A DNA stretch of 64,000 bases from Picocystis sp. L7. Lineage: Eukaryota; Chlorophyta; Picocystophyceae; Picocystales; Picocystaceae. Position 1 is the stretch's first letter; the number at the start of each line of letters is the position of its first letter. The stretch spans positions 186,001 to 250,000 of the forward strand of contig QXJR01000020.1 of NCBI GenBank assembly GCA_020975725.1. Direction: 5' to 3'. Position numbers and translations under genes: made by a program. A model generated the notes under the pieces. It saw only the letters and a program-made list of their open reading frames with translations. It made no database searches and had not been told where the DNA came from. Positions 22,692-32,600 of this stretch are shown here, in pieces.

Positions 22692-22712
22692 GGTCGGACG
22701 ATTCCGCCGACT
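22692..22712. repeat. Right copy of 21-bp direct repeat
   Basis: Identical to 19479-19499. It lies 290 bp downstream of where the recombinase message would begin, on the far side, and 239 bp upstream of the selenoprotein H start codon. The sequences outside the repeats differ between the two ends. Confidence 0.7.
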
Positions 22713-22950
22713 AGTGTGTGCTAAAGCTGGTTCTCTCCCCTTCCACATCCCAGGGATCCGTTTCCGTCTCCTTGGGGTCGCATGGACTCTCCCCTCCTCC
22801 ACGACCCCAGGGGAGTTTCTTCTCTCGCCCCTCGGGTGGGGGGTGGGGACGTGTCTTTCGTTTTTCGTCCACGTGGTTCGTTGGGAACTCGAGTCGAGTC
22901 TCGCTTCCATCTCCTTTCCCCTTTTCCATTCCTGCCGCTTTGTGGCGACC

Positions 22951-23331
22951 ATGGCGCCGAAACGCAAGGCCAAGCCCACACCCGTCGCATCCACCACCAC
23001 CACGACGAAGAGGACGAAACGAACACCCTCCGAAAGCCATGGAGACGGGGAGGTGGAGGCGAAGAAAGAGATCACGGTGATCGTGGAAGCGTGTCGTTCC
23101 TGAGGCGCATTCAAGACGAGGGCACAACGACTCCAGAAGCGATTGGAGGAGGAGAAGAAAGACATCCACGTGGTGATCAATCCAGAGAAACCCAGGAAAG
23201 GATGCTTCGAAGTGCGCGTGGAAGGCGTGGAAAAACCCCTGCTCTCCCTGTTGGACATGAAGCGACCCTTCCCAGCGCTGAAGAAGCTGGACCTGGACGA
23301 AGTGGCGAACGACGTCCTCGGATCCCTGTGA
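22951..23331 (+). CDS. SELENOH: Selenoprotein H, with in-frame UGA as selenocysteine
   Basis: The 126-residue reading runs from the ATG at 22951 to the TGA at 23329-23331 and passes through an in-frame TGA at codon 51. Before the UGA lies a basic, nuclear-localisation-like N-terminus (MAPKRKAKPT) and ITVIVEACRS. After it comes GAFKTRAQRLQKRL, then IHVVINPEKPRKGCFEV. In animal SELENOH the same order holds: VIEHC-x-x-U, then VNPTKPRRGSFEV. The UGA falls exactly at the Sec of the CxxU redox motif (here C48-R-S-U51). The product is a thioredoxin-fold, DNA-binding redox protein expected in the nucleus or nucleolus. No intron is needed. I could not find a convincing SECIS element by eye in the 3' region. 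Confidence 0.85.
23101..23103 (+). other. UGA selenocysteine codon of selenoprotein H
   Basis: TGA in frame with both conserved halves of the protein and at the fourth position of a CxxU motif. It is followed by a G, and conserved coding sequence continues for 75 codons on the other side. Confidence 0.8.
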
Positions 23332-24112
23332 ACCACGATGCTCGCCTGCACCACGCACTCCGAACCGATGCGAAACGCTTCCGAGTGCGCATCACGTGCG
23401 AGCGGATAGGTGGACAGGGGAACAGGGAACGTAGCAGGAGGAAGAAGGATCGAGACGCGTTATAACCAGTGGACCCATGACGCACACGACGAGAAAGCCA
23501 TTGGCATTCCTTTCGATTTCCGACGATCCCACTCTTGGATCCACCGGAATCGAACGCCACTCGTGGTGAGTTGAAGAAACACGTGCAGGAAGGATGGAGA
23601 GGGATCGAGGTCTCTTGGGAGGATGGATGATCCTCCCCCTTGTTCGAGAGCGTGGCACTGCCCTCGCCCACCTCCGAACATGCTCCGTCTGCTCTGCAAC
23701 GCCACAGGCATGGACGCGTCGGACGATCCAGAAGATGGACCGGTCCGAATTTATAGACAATATGTATGTAATCGACGTGGCAGGCAGCGCCATGGAGAAA
23801 TGGCGATGGGCCACGCGGTGCAGTAGCAGACTGCACTTTCATGAAGTTCGAGAAGATATTACCGTTTGTATCTCATAAAACGTTCCTTCACTGGCATTGT
23901 GTACAATGATGGTCCATGATAAGACTTGCAGTGCCAGGAGGAATCCTTGATGTCTTTCGCTGTGTTCAGAGTGCATCTTTTTCTTTTGCGCTGAACATGC
24001 CAACACGCTCATTCTAATTTGTCTCGTTCCCTGAAATTATCTTCAAGGGCGAGGAACACCAATGATGTAGACTGCGCGCTGCGTAGGCAGGAAGGTAGTT
24101 TGGATGTCATGT
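23332..24112. other. Convergent intergenic region; expected SECIS location
   Basis: Holds the 3' ends of selenoprotein H (plus) and the phosphatase-like gene (minus). A strong stem-loop lies at 23777-23814 (GTGGC pairing with GCCAC outside, CGCCAT with ATGGCG inside). It lacks an ATGA/TGA quartet at the expected spacing, so I do not call it a SECIS. Several ATGA starts (23477, 23626, 23840, 23912) did not pair convincingly. Confidence 0.4.
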
Positions 24113-25153
24113 TCAAACCCGTACGAGCAGAGTTTGCTCACTTTCTTGATGTCGCTTCTTCCCTTCTGCTTGAATGCGCTGACGCAAACATGCTAAACAG
24201 CTGGGTTTTTCCTGCACATCTATGCATTCATCGCTTTCAGATGAAACGCTTGATCCCTCTTCACTACCCTCGACTGCCATTTCGCGGGGAGGGGAATCGA
24301 TCCGCACCAGCTGGACCCTTTGTAGTTCTTCCATGTGGAATGGCCTTTCCTGTAGGAATTGCTGTGTATCTCGTGCTTGCAGGAGGTCTGAGATGTAGTT
24401 CCTAAATATACCGTTCTTGCCAAGGAAATTGTCGTCCCCGTCCTCAATGGACCAGGGGGGTGGGTGGATGGATGTGAAGGGTGGATTGGCAGTGGCTTTC
24501 ACTTCGCTGTCGTCGATCAGCACCGTGTTGTGCGCCCCGAATCCCATTCTTCTTTCTCCCTGCTGGACAGATTCCTGGTCTTTGCGACTGGTCGACGGTC
24601 GAGACTTTGATGGAACGGCGATGCAGTCACTTCGGACGGTTCCAGTGGAGCTCCAGAGTTTCTCCAGTTTCTTCAACACGATTGGTTTGTGGCGATTCTT
24701 CGGATCCTTCCTCCCCGTGTCTGTACACATGCTTCCATCCCACACGAAAGATATCCTCGCACGGTCCCTTGGATTGGGCAGCAGCCAGGCGATGAGCTTG
24801 ACCACGTTGTGTTCCATGGCCGTGCTCCAGAAGCCGACTCGCACGCCTTTCTTGGCCAGCCATCGGATGAATGTATCCGCGTGTGGCCTTTTCCACACCT
24901 GAAACCTGCCTAACCTCGCATCCGGTTTCCTGAAACGTTTCTCCATCTCTTCTACTCCTCTGCCAGTTGCAGCAGGGACATCACGTTCGCGATGCACGAG
25001 GAAGCCGTTCAAGTCGAGCACCACCAGCTTCTCCGGTCCATTTTCAGGCGCGCATCGTCGAGGAGGGGAATCGATGAGGGGTGCACTGCACCACGTGCAT
25101 CCTTGGCATCCTTCGCATGTGCTTGCGCGGCCACAAAAGGCGCACGAAGCCAT
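24113..25153 (-). CDS. FCP1-like HAD phosphatase-domain protein
   Basis: A 346-residue protein from the ATG at 25153; the frame is open to another ATG at 25237, but MASCAFCGRASTCEGC gives a neat Cys-rich, possibly zinc-binding N-terminus. The HAD/FCP1 domain begins with VVLDLNGFLVHR. The nucleophile Asp is present, but the usual second Asp of DxDx(T/V) is Asn, as in several plant FCP1-homology proteins. Later motifs are present: VRVGFWSTAMEHNV (motif II Ser/Thr) and VLIDDSEVKA (the paired acidic motif). The C-terminal tail is acidic then basic. Because the general acid/base is replaced, activity as a CTD phosphatase is doubtful; a binding role is possible. Confidence 0.7.
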   Translation of the reverse strand: MASCAFCGRASTCEGCQGCTWCSAPLIDSPPRRCAPENGPEKLVVLDLNGFLVHRERDVPAATGRGVEEMEKRFRKPDARLGRFQVWKRPHADTFIRWLAKKGVRVGFWSTAMEHNVVKLIAWLLPNPRDRARISFVWDGSMCTDTGRKDPKNRHKPIVLKKLEKLWSSTGTVRSDCIAVPSKSRPSTSRKDQESVQQGERRMGFGAHNTVLIDDSEVKATANPPFTSIHPPPWSIEDGDDNFLGKNGIFRNYISDLLQARDTQQFLQERPFHMEELQRVQLVRIDSPPREMAVEGSEEGSSVSSESDECIDVQEKPSCLACLRQRIQAEGKKRHQESEQTLLVRV

Positions 25154-26174
25154 CGTCGCGCGCCAGCGTCGAGGAAGACACGAAGGAAGCAGGTCCTGGC
25201 TTCGAAAAGGGAGTCTTGGGGTTCGAAAGGGATCCATCGACCGGAGGTCTTCCCTTTCAGAAGGGAGGCGACCCGTTTCGAACCCCAGAACGCGGTTCGT
25301 CGGGACGTGTCCCGCAGAGGATATCCTTGGTCAAGGAGGAAGAGCGAGAGTTCGGATCACGTGACACGATGCGAACCAATGGGATCCATGGTACGTGTGC
25401 ACCGTGGTAAAACGTGTGAACGAAGACGAAGAGGAAGACGAAGGAGGAGTTCGGTGGACATCAAACACAACCAAATCGGCGGTAATCTCCTCCCTTTGTG
25501 GGTGGTCTACGGGGCGATGTCAGGGAGAAACAAACCCACACCGTCGCATTTACCTCGTGCGCAGCTTCTGCACGTGAATCCGTTCGTGGCAAGTCAACGC
25601 GACGGCGGCAACGAACGGACGCGTTCGCGAAACCAGCCCATCTTTCGTTCCATCGACTTGCACGAGGGGAGGAGTGCTTTAAACGTGAGCGCGTAAGCAT
25701 GGGAAGATTGGAATTCGTGTCGGTACGCGCACGTTCCTTGACCCATCTCCGAGGCTCGATGAAAGAAGGCTTGGACGTGCATGTGTTGGCTTGGCGTTCG
25801 AATGCACGAATGTTGCGTGAGCGTTTGGGAAGACCCATGGTCCTGTGCGCTCGTCCTTCCCTCCTTCCTTCCACAGCTTCTCGGAGCACGATTGGACGTG
25901 CATCATGGAAGAAAGAATCGGAGTGGCACGTGTGCGTGTTGCCTTCCATGCGTGTGTGTGCGTTTACCAGTGGCAGGCCGTCCGACCGACCTACCCCCTC
26001 GGGAGAAAAAACTCCCTCGGTCCCTGGGGGGGGGGGCATCGAGCCCCAGGGCGTCCTGTTTCGAGGCGAAACTCGAGCGAGGCAGCCCCCCCGGTCTGTC
26101 CCTTTCCCCTCGGGTTAACCCCTGGGTTAAGTGGGTGCGACCGAAGCCACGTTGGACGTGCAGAAACGAAGACG
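25154..26174. other. Divergent promoter region
   Basis: About 1 kb between the divergent phosphatase-like and AKR2-like genes. It includes a run of 11-12 G at about 26026-26036 and, at 26113-26130, GGGTTAACCCCTGGGTTAAG, a pair of TTAA cores 45 bp before the AKR2-like start. No coding frame with protein-like composition was seen. Confidence 0.4.
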
Positions 26175-27089
26175 ATGGCGACGATGGCGGCGCCTCGTGG
26201 CGCGCGTTTCGGGTGCGTCAGGGCGCGATACGCGCCCTGTTGGCGTGCGAGAAGGGAAGAACGAACCGTGACGCGAAGGGTGGAGGCGCGGGCGTTCGGT
26301 GGGATGAACAAGGATCAGATGGGGAAGATGAAGGAGGCCTACGAACAAGCCATGAAGGATCCGGAAAAACGAGCACAGATGGAGCAGATGCAGCAAGAAT
26401 TGCAGTCGAAGATGAAAGAACCGGGTTTCATGGACCAGATGAAAGCCATGCAGGAACAGATGAAAGAAATGCAAAAGCCAGAGGTGCAGGAGAGACTCAA
26501 GGAGCTCCAACAAGATCCCGAGCTGCAGGAATTCTTCACCGACATCCGCACGAACGGACCCATGGCCGTGCAGAAGTACATGACCGATCCCAAAATTCTG
26601 GAGAAATTCAAAGGACTTCCGGGATTCCCTTCCGGTGGACCGCCAGGAGCGGCTGCCGAAGCACCCGCAGAAGCACCTGCAGCAGCAGCGGAACCATCCA
26701 CCCAAGCAGAAATCAGCAACTTGCTGGAAGCAGCCAAGTTTGGCGATGTGGAGGCAGTGGAAGACTTGGTTGCAGTAGGGAAGGATCCGAACGAGAGCGA
26801 CGAGGAAGGACGAACCCCTCTGCACTATGCGTGCGCGTATGATCACGTGGAGGTCTTGGAAGAGCTGATGAAGGGAGGAGCAGATGTTGAGAAAACGGAC
26901 AGCAAGGGGAACACGGCGCTTCATTACGCTGCAGGGTATGCTCGTGCCAACCACATCAAAGTTTTGGTCGGAGCGGGGGCAAGCAAGGGCGTGAAGAACC
27001 TGATGGACAAGACCCCTCTGGAGTTGATCCAGATCGAACCGCGAAACCCCCTGAATGAAGACGAGGAGGTGTTGCAGTTGCTTGCATGA
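26175..27089 (+). CDS. AKR2-like ankyrin-repeat chaperone with N-terminal extension
   Basis: A 304-residue protein. Residues 1-40 are Ala/Arg-rich without acids, like a plastid or mitochondrial transit peptide. A Met/Gln/Glu-rich helical part follows, then an STI1/DP-like segment (DPELQEFFTDIRTNGPMAV, DPKILEKFKGLPGF). After an Ala/Pro-rich linker come ankyrin repeats with EEGRTPLHYACAYDHVEV and KGNTALHYAAGYARANH. This order matches plant AKR2A/B, the cytosolic factor that escorts outer-envelope proteins to chloroplasts. The transit-like N-terminus is unexpected for AKR2 and may mean a plastid-located relative. The ATG at 26175 is followed by another at 26184. The gene is intronless. Confidence 0.75.
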   Translation: MATMAAPRGARFGCVRARYAPCWRARREERTVTRRVEARAFGGMNKDQMGKMKEAYEQAMKDPEKRAQMEQMQQELQSKMKEPGFMDQMKAMQEQMKEMQKPEVQERLKELQQDPELQEFFTDIRTNGPMAVQKYMTDPKILEKFKGLPGFPSGGPPGAAAEAPAEAPAAAAEPSTQAEISNLLEAAKFGDVEAVEDLVAVGKDPNESDEEGRTPLHYACAYDHVEVLEELMKGGADVEKTDSKGNTALHYAAGYARANHIKVLVGAGASKGVKNLMDKTPLELIQIEPRNPLNEDEEVLQLLA

Positions 27090-27558
27090 ACTGGACGCAC
27101 GAGGCGTTGATATTTTTGTCCTGTTGAAGTACATTCGGTGGGTTCCACGGTCCTGGTGCAGGTCTGTGCAGCAACGATGCACGCGCAGCTCTGCCTTGTA
27201 TCCCAGACCCTCTCCTCTCCTTCCGGTCGTCCTCGTTCTTCTGCGTCCGCTCGAATGCATGCCATCGGATTTGGCACCACGGACCGGCGATTCTTCCTAC
27301 TTCTTGGATGTGGGCCTGAACGTTTCCACTTGTATTCCATATGTGTTTGTGTGTGTTTCTTCTCCCATGCATCCCATCTGCCTGTCCCCCCTGAGGTTGC
27401 TCATCCACGTGGTTCCTGGTCCATGGGGACGATTTCCCGCCACATCTTCCCGCTCGTGCCATCGATCCTGCTGGTTTCGTCCACCGCCTTTCGCCCCGTT
27501 CGGACCTCGTTCGCGAACCACGTGACTCGAACCTGCGACCTCCACGTTGCCGGGCACC
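27090..27558. other. Intergenic region between two same-strand genes
   Basis: Holds the 3' end of the AKR2-like gene and the promoter of the next gene. Nothing else is recognisable; the open frames here are compositionally biased and end without motifs. Confidence 0.5.
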
Positions 27559-29283
27559 ATGCCGCCCAGGCGCAGAGCCGTGGGCCTTCGTGGACAGGTG
27601 CAGGCGCATCTCACGCAGTTGGAGTGTCCATCGGAGGAAGACCCTCGAAAGGACGTGTGTCTTTCGAGTCCACTTCGAGAGAACAGGATCGGATGGAAGC
27701 AAGGAAGCAAGGACGAGATGGACGTGGAATCGTTTTGGAAGGAACCGGAGGAATGCAGAGGCGTGGAGAAGCGTAAAGCCAAAGTCCTGAGCCTGGAACA
27801 GCTGCTGCAAGGGAAGAAGAGGAAGGACAAGAGAGATGCACAAGCCAAGGAAGAGACAGAGCGGCTGGAAATGGAACTGTGCAGCCAGTCCTCCCTGGAT
27901 GCCAGCGAGCACATCGCCGACAGCCAGCTGCAAAACCACGTGCGAGAAATAGAAGAACAAGCGGAGAAGCTGCTGGAAGGGTTGGAACAAGACGACCGGA
28001 CTCCACCCATCCACCATGCAGTCATACAGGAACCTCGGGAGCTCTTGAAGAAACAAGAACAACTCATGGAACGACAAAGAGAGCTGGAAGATATGCTCTT
28101 CCCAAAGCGCTCCCAGGAATGCCAATCAAAGATAAGCGCAATGGAGACCCTCTTGCAATCGGGATGGGCCAGCAACATCCCTTTCGTTCGAAAAGCGTGC
28201 TCCCGAAAGTACATGGACTGGCTTTTCCAATCCATGGCATTTCAACGTGACATGGAACTGGCAGAAGCAGCTTTTGTTGCGATCTGCAGACTCCTCGATG
28301 CTGCCGAAGTAGGCAGACAGCTCCATCCAAGAGGACGAGATGAAGAATCGTTCTTCGTGTGTGGGGTGGACAAGAAATTCTTGGAAAATGTCAATAGCTG
28401 GTCTCCGTCCATTGAGGAAGTTGTGAAAGCTCTGGAAGACCTCGGATACTGTGGCGCGTTCGGGACAGAGTCAAGTCGAAAAAAGCCTTCCCAGCATAGA
28501 TTGTACAAAGATGCACTTGAATGTGCCGAAGACGAAGAAAAACTCTATGAGCATTACGAAAGTAGGATATCGATGGTTATGAATGCTGAACCTCCACTGC
28601 CCAATTTAACGTTCCTTATCCTGATCATTCCTGCGATAGCCAAGCAGAATAGATCGTTTACAGCAGCACGGAAATTGTTCATGATTTGTACGGAGCTGAT
28701 GCTGGATTATCGATGCCCTTCCCTCCTACCACATCTTACCATTGCACTTGAAGGTTTGCTCATGTCCTTCCCAGAGGATGAATGGCTGGCAACTAGATAT
28801 CACATGGTGGCTGCTATGATCAAGATAGGTCCATCTCATGCGGGAACTCTTCAGGCGATCAAATTTCTTCCGGTCGCCAACCCTAGAACAGAATATCTCA
28901 AATCTCTCTCAGCCCTTGGCCTTATAGGTTTCATCCTGAACAAGGATGTCGAGATGCTTTTGGGAAGTTGTGAGGGCATTTCAGCACAAACTATTCTAGG
29001 CATGCTAGGTAATCCACGAGTCCTGGTAGAGAATGCAAGGCAAGACAAGTTCCCTAATTTTGCAGCCCTCTGCACTATCGTTGACTGCAGTGATCTCATT
29101 ATGCACAAAGTGATATCTAGTTCGCAAGATTCAAGAGATAATGCCCTTCAAGATTGGATTGAGTTTCTCAAAGCGATCGGCAAGCATGTGAAGAGGGGCA
29201 GCTTGCTCAGCTCGAATAGATTGAAACTGATGGCAACAGAGCTTGTCACAGCTTATGAATACATCAAGAATAAGAGACAGTAA
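27559..29283 (+). CDS. Helical protein, possibly SLF2/FAM178-related
   Basis: A 574-residue protein. The N-terminal 150 residues are charged and largely coiled coil (LEQLLQGKKRKDKRD, RELEDMLFPKRSQE). From about residue 195 it becomes an alpha-helical, Leu-rich domain: METLLQSGWASNIPFVRKAC, then YMDWLFQSMAFQRDMELA. This resembles the start of the CANIN domain of SLF2/FAM178, which recruits the SMC5/6 complex to DNA damage. That similarity is from memory of a short pattern and is tentative. The ATG at 27559 was chosen over an upstream TTG. An AATAAA lies at 29381-29386, 98 bases past the stop codon. The gene is intronless. Confidence 0.6.
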   Translation: MPPRRRAVGLRGQVQAHLTQLECPSEEDPRKDVCLSSPLRENRIGWKQGSKDEMDVESFWKEPEECRGVEKRKAKVLSLEQLLQGKKRKDKRDAQAKEETERLEMELCSQSSLDASEHIADSQLQNHVREIEEQAEKLLEGLEQDDRTPPIHHAVIQEPRELLKKQEQLMERQRELEDMLFPKRSQECQSKISAMETLLQSGWASNIPFVRKACSRKYMDWLFQSMAFQRDMELAEAAFVAICRLLDAAEVGRQLHPRGRDEESFFVCGVDKKFLENVNSWSPSIEEVVKALEDLGYCGAFGTESSRKKPSQHRLYKDALECAEDEEKLYEHYESRISMVMNAEPPLPNLTFLILIIPAIAKQNRSFTAARKLFMICTELMLDYRCPSLLPHLTIALEGLLMSFPEDEWLATRYHMVAAMIKIGPSHAGTLQAIKFLPVANPRTEYLKSLSALGLIGFILNKDVEMLLGSCEGISAQTILGMLGNPRVLVENARQDKFPNFAALCTIVDCSDLIMHKVISSSQDSRDNALQDWIEFLKAIGKHVKRGSLLSSNRLKLMATELVTAYEYIKNKRQ

Positions 29284-29621
29284 GGGCACAAGAATGGTGA
29301 CACGCCTGTCACTGGTAGTGAACCCTATTGATAACAGCACGTTGAAGTGGTCGTTATTCTACAAGAAAGAAAGACGTACAAATAAACACCAAATAGAGCA
29401 TCTGGCTCCTTGTCTTTTTGCAAAAACGCTTTACATAAATCTATTACCTGAGGTGCAAGAGGTAAAACCCCAAACGTTTCCAACACCTTTATTGGAAGGA
29501 GTCCAAAAAGCTTAATCTACACTCCATATTTTTCTCCCCAACGCAAGGAGTTCACCCCAAAGGCCTTCATTGAGAGTAGTGAGCAGGAGCTACAGTATCG
29601 CCCTGCTCGCATTGCTAGTGC
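29284..29621. other. Convergent 3' region with back-to-back poly(A) signals
   Basis: The plus-strand gene has AATAAA at 29381-29386. CHLH on the minus strand has AATAAA, read as TTTATT, at 29487-29492. The two transcripts would therefore end within about 100 bases of each other. No gene lies between. Confidence 0.6.
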
Positions 29622-32600
29622 TCACTCCACCCCTTCGATCTTGTCTTCCACATCTGTGTACAGCTTCCTAAGCCTGTCCAAATTCTCCTCGCTTGTATCC
29701 CAGTAGCCGCGTCCGTTGGCCTCGAGGAAGGTTGCAACTAGCTTGCGGAATGAGTTTGGATTTGTGTCCATCAAACGCTGGCACATCTCTGGGTCGTTGA
29801 TGAAAGTATCGTTTGCTTCCTCATAAACCCAGTTGTCCACTGTTCCAGATGTGGCCGACCAGCCCATTGTGTTGGTGAGACGCTTCTGAATCTCGCGCAC
29901 ACCCTCGTATCCGCTGTTGAGCATTCCTTCGTACCACTTAGGATTTAGAAGCTTCGTGCGAGAGTCCAACCTCATTGTCTCACCAAGGGATCTCACCTGA
30001 GCATTAGCTGTTGTGGTGTCTGCAATGTAGGAGTTTGGTTTCTTCCCGTCTTTGCGCAACCCCTGCACTAACTTAGTAGGATCACTATCAAAATAATGGG
30101 ACACGTCTGTGAGTGAGATCTCACTGGAGTCCAAGTTTTGGAATGTGGCATCCACAGTCTTCAGAGAAGACTCAAAGATAGCCTTGCTTTCCTCCATTCC
30201 TGCACCAGGAGCATCACTGTTGAAGGCGAAGCTTTTCCTTGAAAGGTACATGTCCTGCAGTTGCGCCTCGTCGTTCCAGCTGCTGTTCTCAACTGCCAGG
30301 TTAACATTGCTACTATAGCTCCCCGATGCATTAGAAAAGATGCGAGTCGCAGCTTGCCTCAGGCTGACACCCATTTCCTCTGCCTGCTCAAGGGAGTGCT
30401 TTCTGACAAAGTTCATCTCCAGGGGCTCGTCTGCTTCTGCTGCTAGCTTCACTGCACGATCGAGCAGATTCATCTGGTTGATGAACAAATCACGGAAAAC
30501 ACCTGAGCAGTTTACCACCACATCAATACGAGGTCGGCCCAGCTCCTCCAGTGAAATCAACTCTACCTTGTTGACACGTCCAAGGGCATCTGGCTTGGGC
30601 CTGACTCCGACAATCTCCATAACTTGAGCAAGCGACTCGCCGTACGTCTTAATGTTATCTGTACCCCAAAGGACAAGTGCAATGCTCTCCGGCCACTGAC
30701 CATCGTTTTCTTGCTTCTGACGTTCAAGCAGGCGGTCCACAACCACCTTTGCGCTTTTACAGGCAGCAGCAGTTGGGATGGCCTGAGGATCCAGAGCATG
30801 TATGTTCTTCCCAGTTGGCAACACATCAGGGTTCCGGATAGGATCCCCGCCGGGTCCTGGGAGTGTATACTTGCCCTCCATTGCCTCCACAAAAGCACCG
30901 ATTTCGTTATCCTTCACAACCTGCTCCAAGCAAACACCCAGGTAATCAAAGAGGCTCTTCAAGTCTTCCCTGTCTGCCGAGGCAAATTTGGTGCTCTTCA
31001 GGGCGACAGACCATGGTTCAGAATTGCCCATCAAAAGCCTCCCAAGATTAGCACTGAAGTCATTCCTGTTAACTCGCCCAGAGGAATCGATTGTGCCTTC
31101 CACGAACTTGGTGACAGCCTCTCGGGACGTCATAGTGATTTCCTGCAGAAGCTCTACATCTTCCAGTTTACCCAAGTCATTGCTGCGGTAGATTTGTTCA
31201 ATGTCTCTTCCAATTGAATTAGCAAGGATACCAGGAAGCCCTTTCACGGGCTTTTCCAAGTCTGGGCGATCAATGCCTGCAATATTGACCAAAGTAGCAA
31301 CTGCTTCCTCAGCAGTGGGCGGCACGCCAATCACATGCAAGCCACAAGGAAGAAGCCTGGACTCGATCTCCATCAATTTCTGGTAGCATTTCCCGACGAC
31401 GGTATCCCTCTCTTCAGCTTCAAGAGTAGAGGCATCAGCGTCAGGGAGTGACACATCACGGTCCAAATTACATTGGCGGGCAGTCTCAATGATTGTGTTG
31501 CAGATAGCAATACCTCGTCCACTGTCCTTCAATTCTCCATACGATTTAATCAAGTCGGACAACTCCTTCAAGCCCTTGTAAAGACCTGCATTCTCTGCAG
31601 GCGGCGTCAAGTAGGATATTGTGTTGGCGTATGATCTGCGCTTTGCAATGGTGGCCTCTGAAGGATTGTTTGCAGCATAGTAGTACATATTCGGGATGGA
31701 GCCGATCAGTGAATCAGGGTAGCAACCTTCTGACATGCCGACTTGCTTTCCTGGCATGAACTCAAGCGAACCGTGCGTTCCAAAGTGCAACACTGCATCG
31801 GCATTGAAGATCTTTTCCACATAAGTGTAGTATGCTGCAAAGCCATGGTGGGGGCTTGCTGACTTGCTGAACAGCAACCTCATGGGGTCGCCTTCATAAC
31901 CAAAGGTCGGCTGCACTCCAATGAAAATGTTTCCGTACTTCTTTCCATAAACCAGCATGTTAGCACCATCGCTGTTCAGGTTACCTGGCGGAGGTCCCCA
32001 GTTCTCTTCCAGTGCCCCGGAGTACGTGCAAAGCTTTTGGTACTCAGCAACGGGCATCTTGTACTCGATGTTGAGGTCTGGTGATGCGAACTGAGCTTCT
32101 TTGTCGTGAAGCACAGACTCGATCAGTTCCTCCTCAGTTGCAGGGAGGTCTCCGACATTGTACCCTTCAGTTTTCATTTGATTCAAGACCTTGAAGATAG
32201 AACCAAAGACATTCAAGTATGCCGCAGTTCCCACGTTACCCTTATCTGGCGGGAATGAGAAAACAGTGATAGCCAGCTTCTTCTCAGCATTCTTTTTCTT
32301 CCTCAAGCTTGCCCACTTGATGGACCTTGCAGCAACTGCCTCAACCCTGTCGTAGAGAGAGTGCGACTTCCCAGTCTTGGAATCCCTACCAGAAAAGATG
32401 ATAGGTTCAATGCCACCATCCAGCTCGGGGAGGGCGACCTGGAGGGCAACCTGAACCGGGTGAAGACCAAGGCTGGAGTCAACCCACTCATCGGTGGTCT
32501 GGAAGACCAAGGGGCAAGCCACCATGTAGGGTACATCCAAGCGTTTCAAGGAGTCCACCGCCTTGGGGTGATCCTGCCTGGCTGGTCCCCCGACGAGGGC

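Larger units (their letters stand above)
19479..22712. mobile_element. Candidate tyrosine-recombinase (Crypton-like) element
   Basis: A 3.2-kb interval bounded by an identical 21-bp direct repeat (19479-19499 and 22692-22712). It contains one large gene, a tyrosine recombinase on the minus strand, and a near-perfect hairpin at 20180-20225. No reverse transcriptase, capsid or DDE transposase is present, which separates it from DIRS elements and other families. Cryptons are DNA transposons that carry only a tyrosine recombinase and insert by site-specific recombination. The boundary assignment is an inference; the repeat could instead be a promoter element shared by the two flanking genes. Confidence 0.5.

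Noticed and set aside
23777-23814. Strong stem-loop 3' of selenoprotein H as the SECIS element
   Set aside because: The inner helix is only 6 bp and the ATGA...AA...TGA core is missing, so it does not fit the SECIS model.
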